Source: a virus. Taken from it: a DNA stretch of 59,661 nucleotides. The notes beneath the pieces are model-generated. The model saw only the letters and a program-made list of their open reading frames with translations, had not been told where the DNA came from and made no database searches. The first letter of the stretch is position 1, and every line of letters begins with the position of its first letter. A program made the position numbers and the translations under genes. Shown here piece by piece: positions 37,779 to 48,400 of the stretch. Where the stretch lies: the IMG/VR virus record IMGVR_UViG_3300030085_003139, positions 1 through 59,661 of that record; one strand, given 5' to 3'.

Positions 37779-39647
37779 ATGCCACTAAGCAAACTCCAGT
37801 TCAAGCCGGGAATCAACCGAGAAGGCACCAACTATTCTAACGAAGGTGGTTGGTTTGACGGAGATAAGATCCGTTTTAAGTCTGGCTATGTGGAGCGTAT
37901 TGGTGGCTGGCAAAAGATAGCAACAACCACGTTTCAAGGTAGTTGTCGCAACATGCTGGACTTTGTTACGCTTGCTTCAGAAAACTTTTTGTTTATGGGT
38001 ACGCACGAAAAAGCGTACCTTGAGGACGGTGGAACTTACTATGACATAACCCCGATCCGTACGACCTTGACCCTTGGATCTAATCCTGTTGCAACGGGCA
38101 CCGCAGGATCTGGTATTATTACCGTAACGGCTAATTCGCATGGTGGATCTGCTGGGGGCTATGTTACTCTTGCGGGTGCTACGGCTGTAGACGGCATTAC
38201 AGCGGATGAAATAAATCAAAACTTTGAGATTTTGACAGTACCTAACGCCAATACTTTTACTGTAGATACAGGAGGCTCAGCTTCTTCTGGATCAACATCA
38301 GGCGGCGGAAGCTCTGTTACCGCAGCTATGGAGATAGATGTTGGTCTTAACACCACGCTTCTTGGTAATGGTTGGGGCGCAGGGACATGGGGTCGTTTTA
38401 CTTGGAGCTCTGGCGCGGGGTCGCTGGCAGGGCAAAACCTTCGTCTTTGGAAATCGGACTCTTGGGGCGAGGATTTGGTGGCAAATATCGTAGATGGAAG
38501 CATTTACTATTGGGACGCTACAAATGGTAAAACAACTAGAATGGTTGAGTTGAGCTCACTAGCTGGTGCATCCGATGTCCCCACAACCACGCGTCAAGTT
38601 ATGGTATCAGACACAGATCGTCATGTCTTGTGCTTTGGTGCTAATCCCATAGGCAGTGCTACGTTTGACCCATTATTAATTAGATGGTCTAGTCAGGAAA
38701 GCGTAACAGATTGGACACCCACGGCCACGAATACTGCTGGCGATATACGGTTGTCTCAAGGTTCTGAAATTGTCTCGGCTATCAGAACAACACGTCAAAT
38801 CCTTGTTTTTACAGAAAATAGTTTACACAGTGTACAGTTTATAGGACCGCCGTTCACTTTTGGTACGGCGATTCTTGGTACGAATGTGCGTATCGCAGGT
38901 CCGAATACAGGTATAAGTGTAAACGATTTGGTATTTTGGATGGGTCAAGAAAACTTTTATGTTTATGATGGTCGAATTAACCCTATACCGTGCAGCGTAA
39001 GACAATATGTTTTTGACGACATGAATAGAAACCAGTCCTTTAAGTTTTTTGCTGGAAGCTTATCCAGTAACTCAGAAGTTTGGTGGTTTTATTGTTCTGG
39101 AAGTAGTTCCGAAATAGATCGGTACGTTATATATAACTACTTAGAGCAGGTTTGGTATTATGGAACGCTTGCTAGAACCGCTTGGAATGACAGAGCGTCA
39201 GGATCTCGTTTATTTCCACAAGCGCCCGGCACAGACGGTGTGTTGTACAACCACGAAAATGGTTTGGATGACGGTAGTGTTAATCCTGCGGTTCCTATAA
39301 ATGCCTTTGTTCAGTCGTCTGATTTTGATATTGGCGACGGTCAACAATTTATGTTGGTTAATAGAGTAATACCCGACCTTAACTTTTCTGATTCCACGGC
39401 CACCGCGCCACAAGTAACCTTAACAATGGGCTCTCGTAACTACAATGGAAGCGCAGCAGGGCAGGGGACACAAAGCGGGGACGTTATAAGAAGTTCTGTT
39501 GTTTCGGGTAAGGATAATTACACTGATCAAGTTTTCATGCGGTTAAGAGGGCGACAAGTTAATTTAAAAGTTGAGAGCAACACAACAGGCGTACAATGGA
39601 GGCTGGGTGCACCTAGATTAGATGCACGACCAGACGGGCGCCGATGA
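37779..39647 (+). CDS. Tail nozzle/stabilisation protein (P22 gp10-like)
   Basis: A 622-residue protein. KLQFKPGINREGTNYSNEGGWFDGDKIRFKSGYVERIGGW at the N terminus is the signature of P22 gp10-type packaged-DNA stabilisation proteins that form the tail nozzle below gp4. Beta-propeller-like segments follow (VLCFGANPIG; LVFTENSLHSVQFIGPPFTF; DLVFWMGQENFYVYDG). A Gly/Ser-rich loop (residues about 170-185) is inserted. This gene strongly supports a short-tailed virion. Confidence 0.85.
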   Translation: MPLSKLQFKPGINREGTNYSNEGGWFDGDKIRFKSGYVERIGGWQKIATTTFQGSCRNMLDFVTLASENFLFMGTHEKAYLEDGGTYYDITPIRTTLTLGSNPVATGTAGSGIITVTANSHGGSAGGYVTLAGATAVDGITADEINQNFEILTVPNANTFTVDTGGSASSGSTSGGGSSVTAAMEIDVGLNTTLLGNGWGAGTWGRFTWSSGAGSLAGQNLRLWKSDSWGEDLVANIVDGSIYYWDATNGKTTRMVELSSLAGASDVPTTTRQVMVSDTDRHVLCFGANPIGSATFDPLLIRWSSQESVTDWTPTATNTAGDIRLSQGSEIVSAIRTTRQILVFTENSLHSVQFIGPPFTFGTAILGTNVRIAGPNTGISVNDLVFWMGQENFYVYDGRINPIPCSVRQYVFDDMNRNQSFKFFAGSLSSNSEVWWFYCSGSSSEIDRYVIYNYLEQVWYYGTLARTAWNDRASGSRLFPQAPGTDGVLYNHENGLDDGSVNPAVPINAFVQSSDFDIGDGQQFMLVNRVIPDLNFSDSTATAPQVTLTMGSRNYNGSAAGQGTQSGDVIRSSVVSGKDNYTDQVFMRLRGRQVNLKVESNTTGVQWRLGAPRLDARPDGRR

Positions 39648-39928
39648 GTAGAAAGATTGTTCGATCTATTATTCCTATTGCTCCACCGCAATACGACTCT
39701 GCCTACGTAAACCAGTTAGCTAGGTCATTAGACAATTTTATAGATGAAACAAGAAACCCTCTTTTAAACATACCAAATATGCCAAACGTAAGTGCGGTGA
39801 GCGTTTTGGAAGAAGGCGATCTTTTTGAAGACAATGGTTTTGTTAAGATTAAACGTGCAAGTTCAACAGTTGCAGCAACAAATGTTGGCACATCAGCAGT
39901 AGGAACAGTAACAGTGGTGATTTCATGA
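39644..39928 (+). CDS. Small tail protein ending in a VGTVTV repeat
   Basis: A 94-residue protein starting MSRKIVRSIIPIAPPQYD. The first 70 residues are a conserved small tail-protein type (QYDSAYVNQLARSLDNFIDETRNP). The last residues TNVGTSAVGTVTVVIS match one unit of the repeat protein at 29843 and of 27659. A virion docking role for that unit is possible. It overlaps both neighbours by 4 bp. Confidence 0.65.
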   Translation: MSRKIVRSIIPIAPPQYDSAYVNQLARSLDNFIDETRNPLLNIPNMPNVSAVSVLEEGDLFEDNGFVKIKRASSTVAATNVGTSAVGTVTVVIS

Positions 39929-40149
39929 CAGATATTCTTATTATGCCTGACGGTAGTAGGTGGAAACCTTCGACAAGTTCTGATACAGTGGAATGTGTAA
40001 ACTGTAGTAACGAAGTAGATACACCAGAAGAAATAGCTTCTTATCCAGATGGAAATTGCCCAGATTGCGGAGAGTCATGGACAGGAAGCGAAAAGCGGAG
40101 TACAATAATAATTGTTACTATGCCAGAACAAATGTCAGGAGATAGTTGA
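39925..40149 (+). CDS. Small zinc-ribbon protein
   Basis: A 74-residue protein starting MTDILIMPDGSRW. CVNCSNEVDTPEE and NCPDCGESW give two CxxC knuckles about 23 residues apart, as in a zinc ribbon. Overlaps neighbours on both sides. In a virion-gene cluster it may be a minor tail part or a regulator; no closer assignment is possible. Confidence 0.6.
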   Translation: MTDILIMPDGSRWKPSTSSDTVECVNCSNEVDTPEEIASYPDGNCPDCGESWTGSEKRSTIIIVTMPEQMSGDS

Positions 40150-41570
40150 TGGCGGCTGTTGATGTAGTTGATTTACCAGACGGGGGTTTAGCGTCTTTCC
40201 TTACCTCTAATTTAGATGAGCTCGATGATCGTGCTCTAGCGTTTGGACGTCAAGGCGGTTTAAATTCTTTTGGCGATGTTGCGCAACAAATGGTTTCTTT
40301 CGGTAGAAACGGTGATGACAAACTTATTCATGCTAAAACAGGTGAGTTGGTGGTGTCTCCTGAGATACTGCAAGAAAACCCTGAGCTTGTAGAAAAACTT
40401 GCAGAAAGTTTTCAGAATTCTGACGTTGACATGGCGCGGTATATCGTAGGTAACGACAACAACAGCATTAACCCTTTTACTGGACAGCCAGAATTCTTTT
40501 TTAAGAAAATTGTATCGGGTGTTAAGAAGCTCGCAAAAAAAGCTTTTAATGTTGTTAAGAAAATTGCTCCTGTAATCTTACCTTTTGCAATTAATGCCAT
40601 AGCGCCGGGTTTAGGATCCGTGGCCTCTGGTGCGTTGGGCGCGGGTCTCGGATCATTAATACAGGGCAAGAGTGTTAAGGATAGTCTTAAATCTGCTTTA
40701 ATCGGCGGGGCAATAGGTGGTTTGACGGCTGGTTTTAAAGGAATGACTATGGAGGGCGGATCTTTTGGGGAGGGCTTTCGACAGTTTGGTATGCCGAAAG
40801 GCATGCTTGGCGGAACGGGCGAACCAATTATTGGTGGTAAACTTGCTGAACAAGTAGCCGACCAAGCTGCGGGGCAGGGCTCTGGTTTCTTGGGCAATGC
40901 TGTAGAAAATACAGTTCAATCAGGAAAAGATTTTTATAACTACTTAATGCCAGACGCATCTTCTTTGCAGCAGGCTAACTATGAAGCGGCTCAGAAAGCA
41001 ATGGGCGCAGATGCTTTTGAAGCGTTAAGTTCTTCGGATAAATTGGCGTTATTTCAAGACTCCGCGCCTACTTTTATGCAGCAGTACGGTAAGGCAGCGG
41101 CGGCTGCTGGCGCAGGGGCTGCGGCTCTTGGTGCTTTTGATCCACCCGAACAGGACGAATTGAATGTTGCAGGTTATGATCCTGACGATACAGCCGAAAA
41201 ACGACTGGAAGAAAACAAAGAAAAATATAGTGTGGGGGTAGCGGGTGCACCGACATATTTAACTATTGATGATGTGATGGTTGAGCAACCTCCTTTTAGT
41301 ATTGCTTCAAATTACTTATACCAACCACTTATGGCTATTCCGCCTGTAAGAGCTGCGGCGGGTGGTGAGATGGAAAAGTTTCCTCGGCGCTCAGGAGCTA
41401 TCGCAGGTGCAGGTACAGAAACCTCGGACGACGTGCCTGCGATGCTCTCTGACGGTGAATTTGTAATGACAGCTCGCGCCGTTCGTGGTTTAGGTAACGG
41501 AAGCAGAAAAGCGGGTATCAAGAAAATGTACGATCTGATGTCAAGATTTGAAGGAGGAGTACGAGCATGA
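40149..41570 (+). CDS. Internal virion/ejection protein
   Basis: A 473-residue protein. The ATG at 40149 is preferred over a TTG at 40146. FGRNGDDKLIHAKTGELVVSPEI (about residues 57-80) and a C-terminal DDVPAMLSDGEFVMTARAVRGLGNGSRKAG are common phage virion segments. A long hydrophobic, Gly-rich helical stretch (residues about 130-200, IAPVILPFAINAIAPGLGSVASGALGAG) may cross a membrane during DNA ejection. AAGGEMEKFP carries the shared GGE motif. It starts the ejection-protein group. Confidence 0.65.
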   Translation: MAAVDVVDLPDGGLASFLTSNLDELDDRALAFGRQGGLNSFGDVAQQMVSFGRNGDDKLIHAKTGELVVSPEILQENPELVEKLAESFQNSDVDMARYIVGNDNNSINPFTGQPEFFFKKIVSGVKKLAKKAFNVVKKIAPVILPFAINAIAPGLGSVASGALGAGLGSLIQGKSVKDSLKSALIGGAIGGLTAGFKGMTMEGGSFGEGFRQFGMPKGMLGGTGEPIIGGKLAEQVADQAAGQGSGFLGNAVENTVQSGKDFYNYLMPDASSLQQANYEAAQKAMGADAFEALSSSDKLALFQDSAPTFMQQYGKAAAAAGAGAAALGAFDPPEQDELNVAGYDPDDTAEKRLEENKEKYSVGVAGAPTYLTIDDVMVEQPPFSIASNYLYQPLMAIPPVRAAAGGEMEKFPRRSGAIAGAGTETSDDVPAMLSDGEFVMTARAVRGLGNGSRKAGIKKMYDLMSRFEGGVRA

Positions 41571-42481
41571 GCACAACAACCTCCATACAGATTGCAAAGC
41601 AAGATCCCGCAATTGAAGCCTATCGTCTAGGCTTACTTGGTGACGTACAACAGTTTACCAGAGACCGTATAGCAGCAGGCACACAAATGCCTGATTATCA
41701 GGTTGCAGGGCTTTCCCCAAACGAGCAGCGTGCAATTTCTGGTGCTCAAGCAGGTGTTGGAGCTTACCGTCCTTTTATTCAACAGGGGTCGGGCGCCATT
41801 GGTGCAGGCATTGGTAGTTTGACAGGCGCTGCTTCTGAGTTTAATCCAATGACCAGAATAGGTGGTTATTTTAATCCCTATGAAAATGTTGCAGTGCAGC
41901 AAGCTTTGTCAGACATTGGCAGGCAGGGGCAGATCCAACAGAACCAAGCCGCAGCTCGCGCTGTGGGTGCAGGCGCTTTTGGTGGAAGCCGAGAAGGAAT
42001 AGAAAGAGCCGAAATAGGCCGTAATATATTAGAACAACAAGGCAGGACTGCTGCACAAATGCGCGCAGCAGGTTATCAACAGGCACAGCAAGCCGCCATG
42101 CAAGGCTTTGAAAATGCTAGGCAAAGGCAGCTACAGGGCTCCCAGTTGATGGGGCAATTGGGAGTCCAACAAGCAGGATTAGGTGAAATACTTCAGAATC
42201 TGCAAGGGTCTGACCTACAAAACCTAATGGCTACAGGCGGACTAGATCGAGGCGTTCGACAGGCAGGATTGGACGCGTTACGTTTAACTAATCTGCAAAG
42301 ATACACTCAACCCTATCAACAGTATGGCTTTTTGTCTGACATTTATTCAGGCACGCCCACTGGGTCATCTACCTTGACTGCTGCGAGTGCACCACAAGTT
42401 TCACCATTTCAGACAGCCATTGGTTTAGGTATACAAGGTTTGTCCGCCGCCGCAGGCGCTAACAGAGCGGGGTTATTTTAA
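41567..42481 (+). CDS. Internal virion/ejection protein, Gln/Ala-rich
   Basis: A 304-residue protein starting MSTTTSIQIAKQDPAIEAYR. An N-terminal segment (VAGLSPNEQRAISGAQAGVGAY) precedes long Gln/Ala/Arg-rich helices (QGQIQQNQAAARAVGAGAFGGSREGIERAEIGRN). This composition is typical of P22-like ejection proteins. It overlaps the previous gene by 4 bp. Probable part of the ejected trans-envelope channel. Confidence 0.65.
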   Translation: MSTTTSIQIAKQDPAIEAYRLGLLGDVQQFTRDRIAAGTQMPDYQVAGLSPNEQRAISGAQAGVGAYRPFIQQGSGAIGAGIGSLTGAASEFNPMTRIGGYFNPYENVAVQQALSDIGRQGQIQQNQAAARAVGAGAFGGSREGIERAEIGRNILEQQGRTAAQMRAAGYQQAQQAAMQGFENARQRQLQGSQLMGQLGVQQAGLGEILQNLQGSDLQNLMATGGLDRGVRQAGLDALRLTNLQRYTQPYQQYGFLSDIYSGTPTGSSTLTAASAPQVSPFQTAIGLGIQGLSAAAGANRAGLF

Positions 42482-42482
42482 A

Positions 42483-45400
42483 ATGAATGTACCTTCTAAA
42501 TTCAAAGGCTTCTCCAAGCTACCTGAGAGCGTTCAGCAAAAGATGAGCCCTGAGCTGGCTGAAAAGTACAATATGGGTGGCGCCGTAATGGATCGTCCCT
42601 TGTTCAGACAAATGGGCGGCGACGTAGCGCCCGTGCCTCCCGCACCAGCAATGCCAGAAGCAGCGGCGGAGGGGATTATGTCCGCTGAAATGGGCATGAG
42701 AGATAAAGCGCAAATGATGGCGCAAGATTATTTGGCAAATACAGAACAGCGCTTAGACATGGCGGAATCTCCTGAAGAGGTCATCAACGCTATACGTGGT
42801 AATGATCGCCCTGTAGAAGACCGATACAGAGAATTAGCAATGTATGTTGGCGAACAAGACGCCATGCAAACCCCAGAGTCTGTTTTGGCAATGGTGCAAC
42901 CTACCTTAATGCTGACAGAAGAAGGCGCTTTGGACAGCGGTATTGGCGATCTGGTCAAAAATCTAGCTGGCGATATAGAAATGGAAACATCTGAGGGTGA
43001 TGCTACAGCAATGGGTGGCGGGCTCGGTTCCCTAATGATGGCGGGGGCGGGCAACACTCCACCCGAAAATTTTAGCCAAGGCGGAGCCGTCCGCCTAGCA
43101 AACGGCGGCGAAGTCAGACCTTACTACGACGCAAGGTTACCAATATATCAGGAAATAATGGGCGGTGGAGACGACGCTAAGCGCATGTCTCAAGCACAAG
43201 CCCTCTTTGCTATCTCGGATGCGGCGGGACGCTTTGCCTCTGGTGTTGGGGCGCAAGGTCAGGACGTTCGTGGGTTGTCCCCCGCCGCGCAACTTGCAGC
43301 GGCGACCACGGGTCTTGGTACGCAGCTAGGCGCTATTGGAGCGCAGACAGAGCAATTAGACCGACAAGCGCGGCTCGCGGCGCTTACTGCGGCGGAGTCT
43401 GATTTAGCTAAAGATAAAGCGGCAGCATTGGCAGCGGCCAATCGACCAATTGGTAAGATGTACGAGGCTTTGGATGCCAAGGGAAACATTATCGCAACGC
43501 AACCGCTATCGACACAAAGCGATTATGACGCTTTTCAAAAAGCAAATCCTAATGCTCGCATAAGAGAAAAAGTGCCTCCAAAAGGCGCGTCTATGAAAAC
43601 AATGATCAACCTTAATGATCCAACTCAAATTATTGCCGTCGATGTAAACAATGCAGAGGATTATAAGTCGGCTGTAGGAGCTGGTTTTGTCGATTTGATG
43701 GACGCAAAATCAATAGACGACTTTAGGAACCCAGATGTTCAACAAATTAATTTATATAGCAAAGATGGTGTAGTCACTTTTGATTTATCAAAACCAAAAG
43801 AACGTGAAAGGTATGACAAATTAAGAACTCAAGACGGCTATTCTGGTGATCCAACGCTCTTCAAGACACAAATTGCAGAGAAGTCACAAATGAAAGTTTT
43901 CAAGCAGCAAGAAGAAATTAAGGTTGCTAACCAAATTGAAGCCGAACTTAGGGCGAGAGGCTATAGAATTGAAGATGAGGATCGTGCAGAGCTGAAAAAA
44001 ATTGCAGCAGAAGAAAGAGCTCAAGGTTATAAGCTCACTAACGACGAACGAGCAGAACGTTTTCAGATTGCTAAAGAAGAAAGAGCCAAAGCAGACGAAA
44101 TTGAAAGAGAACTAAGGCAGTTAGATACTACGCTTGCAGCCGAAGAAAGATTGTTAAAACGAACGCTCGATGCAGAAGATCGAGAAGTTTTACGAGAGAT
44201 AGCAGCAGAAGAACGCGCTCTTAATAGGACGCTTAGCGCAGAAGAGCGTGCGCAACGTTATCAGGAACTTAAAGAAGATCGCGCGGAAGAACGTGATATA
44301 GCCCAAGAATTAAGACAACAAGGGTATATTGAAGCCGCAGAGGATAGAGACTTTGTAAGAGAACTTGCTAGAGAAGAGCGAGCGCTCGAAAGAGATCTGA
44401 GCAAGGAAGAGCGTCAGCAAAAATATCTTATCTCTAAAGAAGAGCGCGAAGTGGCAAGAACCATTGAAGCCGAACTTAGGCAAGAGGGTTATACGGTTAA
44501 AGCAGAAGACAGAGCTTTCCTTAGACAACTTGCCAAAGAAGAGCGCGAGTTGAACAAAGAGCTTAGTGCCGAAGAGCGTAAGAAAAAGTACGACGAATAT
44601 CTATACAACCGTGACAGAGCGGATGCCGATACTGTTATGTATGAATTGGATGACGGTACTACGAAAGTTGTTCGAAAAGGCTCAGATGAAGAAGATGCAA
44701 TACTTGCAGCAGGCGGAGCCAAATTAGTTTCTAAGACAAAATCAGACCGCAGCCTCCTAGAAGATACGGAATTAATGAGTCGATATGCAAGCGGGGACGA
44801 AACGCTAGACCCTGATACAGTGGCGCAAATTCAACGTGCTATCAACGATTATATTAAACCACAACCGGGTGCTACCGTAAGCACTCCTGTACCACCTCTC
44901 GTGGAAAATGCCGAAAAATTAAGATCTAGTTTAGGGCTCTCAACTACAATTCGTTTCCCGCCGCCACAACCAATTTCTACAGCAGATAATTCTGCATTAG
45001 AAAAATTTGGAGGAGCTGCGTTTGGTACAGGTGCATTCTTTAGAAATATGGTAAACCTTGGCGTTGGACTGCTCGATATTAATGCCCCCGCAGAACAGAC
45101 GGAAACCGCCTTAACAGAGCTGAATACGCTAAATGAAAGTGCTAAAATAGCTTTTAGAAATATTGTGCCGGGCAGATCACAGGAAGCAGTCAACCAGTTT
45201 GCTACAACCCTCCCTCAAGGCAAGGCTCTTACAGGCACAAGACAAAAAGCCTCTAAGGAAGTTCAGGCTTTAATAACTTTATTTAGAAGAGAAGTAGATA
45301 AAGCTCAGCAAGATCTCACTACAATTGTTTCGCCGAGTGAGCGTGCCTCCGCAGAAAATGCTATTCTTCAATCAGAAGCAATTATTCAAGCTTACGAAGC

Positions 45401-45488
45401 CCTATTGGTAGGAATTAAGGGCGGTAAAAAAGTTGGGGTGGATCCGTCTAAATTCGACAAACGAAAAACAAAAACCACGGAAAACTAA
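42483..45488 (+). CDS. Large internal virion protein with coiled-coil repeats
   Basis: A 1001-residue protein. The N terminus holds GGAV/GGDV/GGEV motifs (residues about 30-45 and 200-215). An Ala-rich helical region follows. Residues about 475-710 consist of long Glu/Arg helices built from a repeat of about 40 residues with AEERAxxRxL and ExELRxxGY signatures. A compact C-terminal region ends in a Lys-rich tail. It is likely ejected with DNA to form part of the channel. No peptidoglycan hydrolase motif is visible. Confidence 0.7.
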   Translation: MNVPSKFKGFSKLPESVQQKMSPELAEKYNMGGAVMDRPLFRQMGGDVAPVPPAPAMPEAAAEGIMSAEMGMRDKAQMMAQDYLANTEQRLDMAESPEEVINAIRGNDRPVEDRYRELAMYVGEQDAMQTPESVLAMVQPTLMLTEEGALDSGIGDLVKNLAGDIEMETSEGDATAMGGGLGSLMMAGAGNTPPENFSQGGAVRLANGGEVRPYYDARLPIYQEIMGGGDDAKRMSQAQALFAISDAAGRFASGVGAQGQDVRGLSPAAQLAAATTGLGTQLGAIGAQTEQLDRQARLAALTAAESDLAKDKAAALAAANRPIGKMYEALDAKGNIIATQPLSTQSDYDAFQKANPNARIREKVPPKGASMKTMINLNDPTQIIAVDVNNAEDYKSAVGAGFVDLMDAKSIDDFRNPDVQQINLYSKDGVVTFDLSKPKERERYDKLRTQDGYSGDPTLFKTQIAEKSQMKVFKQQEEIKVANQIEAELRARGYRIEDEDRAELKKIAAEERAQGYKLTNDERAERFQIAKEERAKADEIERELRQLDTTLAAEERLLKRTLDAEDREVLREIAAEERALNRTLSAEERAQRYQELKEDRAEERDIAQELRQQGYIEAAEDRDFVRELAREERALERDLSKEERQQKYLISKEEREVARTIEAELRQEGYTVKAEDRAFLRQLAKEERELNKELSAEERKKKYDEYLYNRDRADADTVMYELDDGTTKVVRKGSDEEDAILAAGGAKLVSKTKSDRSLLEDTELMSRYASGDETLDPDTVAQIQRAINDYIKPQPGATVSTPVPPLVENAEKLRSSLGLSTTIRFPPPQPISTADNSALEKFGGAAFGTGAFFRNMVNLGVGLLDINAPAEQTETALTELNTLNESAKIAFRNIVPGRSQEAVNQFATTLPQGKALTGTRQKASKEVQALITLFRREVDKAQQDLTTIVSPSERASAENAILQSEAIIQAYEALLVGIKGGKKVGVDPSKFDKRKTKTTEN
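43930..44600 (+). repeat. In-frame coiled-coil repeats in the ejection protein
   Basis: About six degenerate units of roughly 40 residues, each with an EERA(L/Q)xR heptad segment followed by ExELRxxGYxxxAEDR. They form a continuous charged helix several hundred angstroms long if extended. Confidence 0.65.
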
Positions 45489-48400
45489 TGGCAGAAGAGC
45501 AAAAAATAAATACGTCATTTGGTGAAAAAATACCTTTCGAATACGGTCAGGCTCGTAGAGAAGGTTTGACAGACGAAGACATTGCTTCTTATCTAAGCCA
45601 AGAAACAGGCTACGATTTAGACGCAGCGTATGAATCTGGTCTTAGTTCAACCGACGTCATTACTTATCTTGCAGATGTTGAAGACGATCCCACCGCAGCA
45701 ACTTCAAGAGGTCTTTTACGAGGCTTAGGACAAGGTTCAGGCATGGTTACTGGTGGGATGCTAGGCGCCCCCTTCGGACCTGTCGGTATAGTTGGCGGAG
45801 CTTTGACAGGTTTAATCTTTGCCGAAGGTTTAAATTCAATATTTTTAAATGATCAAGAATATACAAACGTTGGCGCAGAAGCTTTTGGAGAGTCAATGGG
45901 TGCAGGTGTTCCAATGGTGGCTGCTCCTTACAGACTAGCCGCGCAACAGCCGTTACAGAGCACCAGTATTTTTATTTCCGATTATCTTAAAAGCAGAGGC
46001 ATACAACCGGGTGTAAGGGTTACACCCGTTGATAAAATTTTAGATACAGCTCGCCGTAGTCCCGGCACCTTCGGTGCATATGAAGTGGGAGCTTTAACAT
46101 CTGCATCAACAGCAGGTGCCTTGGCGGAGCAGTCCGACCCCGGCAATACCCTTAAAAGATTTAGTGCTGAATTGGCTGGTGGTACAGTATTCAATCCTGC
46201 CAACTATGCTACGTTGCTTTATAATCCAATCAAACAATCCATAACAAACTTTATCCGTGGTGGCAGAGAGGGAACAAAACAGCAAAAGTTAGGCTCTCAA
46301 ATTGTAAAAATATTAGAGGATTTCGGAGAAGATCCTGAGCAAGTTGCTAAAGCGCTGGATGATTTAAGCGAAACTGAATTACAAACGCGTGCTAGACAAT
46401 TTAACGTAGAGCCCGGCAAGATAAGATCCGCATTAAAAGCACAAAGTCCTGCTTTAGCCTTATTAAACAATGCTTTAATTAGAAGTAAGCGATCCTCTCC
46501 AAAGGCAAAAAGAGCGGTTGAACAAAATGCTCAAGCAATGAGCACGATTGTAGATCTTTTGGTACAAATGGATGATCCAGACGCTTTAGCCTTAGCTGCC
46601 GAGGTGCAATTACAAAATTACGAGACAACGCTTTCTTCTTTACTCGACTCTGCTCTAGCCGATGCAATGGAAACAGCTAGTAGAACCTTATCGACTCCAG
46701 AAGATGACGGAGCAAAGGCTGGTCAAATCATCAGCGACAGCATTAGTCGTGTAATGAAATTGGCAAGGGAACAAGAAAAAGCTCTTTACAAAAAAGTAGA
46801 TCAAAGAGGCAATGCAAATCCAATAAATATTGTCCAAACATTTGACCGAATTACAGAAAGGGAGGTTTTACCCGAAGAGCCGCTGCCTTCTTTAATTACG
46901 AAGTTTGTTGCTCGTGTGTCTGGTAGAGATATAGATCAAATTGACGATTACACAAAAAGGTATAATGAGAGCAAGGATGACATCAAAGCCCTGCAAGATC
47001 GTGCCGCTAAATTAGGACAGGTGGCGGAAGATTGGGGACAAAAGTACCGTCATACTCAACCCGAAGTTGAAAACCGTTTAATTGGAAATTTCCTTAATAG
47101 ACAGGATAATGACTTGGTAAAAGTCATTAACGAGATGAAAGAAATGGATACTGCTCCTTGGGATGATTTAATTAGGGAGCTTTCAAATACGTCAGCAAGA
47201 TATCGCGAAAAAGGTTATTTCGGTCGTGAAGAACGCTATGGGTTTGAGTATTCGGCAATAGAGCGTAATCGAATAGCGTCATACGCAGAAAAAATGATTG
47301 ACTACGCCCAAGCTTTAAAAAAAGTGCAGGAGGCAAGGCTTCAACAGAGAGTAGACTTTGATCTTGAACAGAAGATGGACGGAGATTTTCGGCCTAAAAC
47401 TCAAATTTTAGAAGCAAACCGCCCAGATGTAACCGTCGGAGATCTAATGAAGTTTAGAAGCACGATGTTAGCTTACACACGAGACTCAATTGCTGCGGGA
47501 CAATATAGAAACGCATTCTTTTATGGCAAAATGGCAGAAGCGGCTTTGGACGATTTAGGTTTAACTATAACTCCCATGTTCGGGTCATTCGCAACAAGAG
47601 AACGTGCTGCAAATGAGATGTTGACGGAAAATCAACAAAGATTAAAAGACGCTTTTAATTATAGCAAAGCCTTAAATGATGTTTTTACAAGAAGTTTTGC
47701 TGGCAGTGTCTTGTCAAAAAAAGGAACAGGAAGCGATAGGATACCTCCAGAGCTTCTTAAAGACAAAGTGTTGGGCGGTAGCGTCAACTCAACCAATCTA
47801 AATTTATTACAACTACAGGATGCGGCGGAATTTTTAGTTAAAAATGTTGGTGAAGAATTTGCGGAAACGTCTGCGGCGGAGCTCGGAACGGTGCTCGCGG
47901 CTCAAGAAACAATGCTTAGAAGCGCTGTCTCTCGATTCTATAATCCACAGACTGACCGCGTTAATATGGCTGGTTTGACAACTTGGATGAACCAGAATGA
48001 TGCCGCTTTATCACGGTTTCCTACGCTAAAAGAAGAACTTGGCAATGCTGTAGTAGCGCAAAAAATCTTAGCGGATACAAAAAAAGAAAACAGCTTGTTT
48101 AATAAAAACCTTAAAGATCAACTTTCTTTTGGAAAGTTTCTTGGTCAAGACGAACGACCCGGCGATGTAATAGGTGAGATCATTGGGGATCCAAACAACA
48201 GAACAGCCACGCCCTCAAAAAATATGAATGCTTTGATGGTGGCTTCAAGACGAGCAGGCGATGATGTTTTTAGAGGATTGCGATCTGCAATCATGGATCA
48301 TGCCTACGCTTATTCAGGCTTGCACAAAGGTGAGGGCGAGGGTAGCTTAATAGCTTACAAGGACTACTTCACAAAGCCCTTGGCTCGCGGCAAAGACTCG

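Noticed and set aside
40412-40897. A 161-codon minus-strand frame in the ejection protein gene
   Set aside because: Fully antisense to a well-supported gene, Pro-rich, and without a ribosome site.
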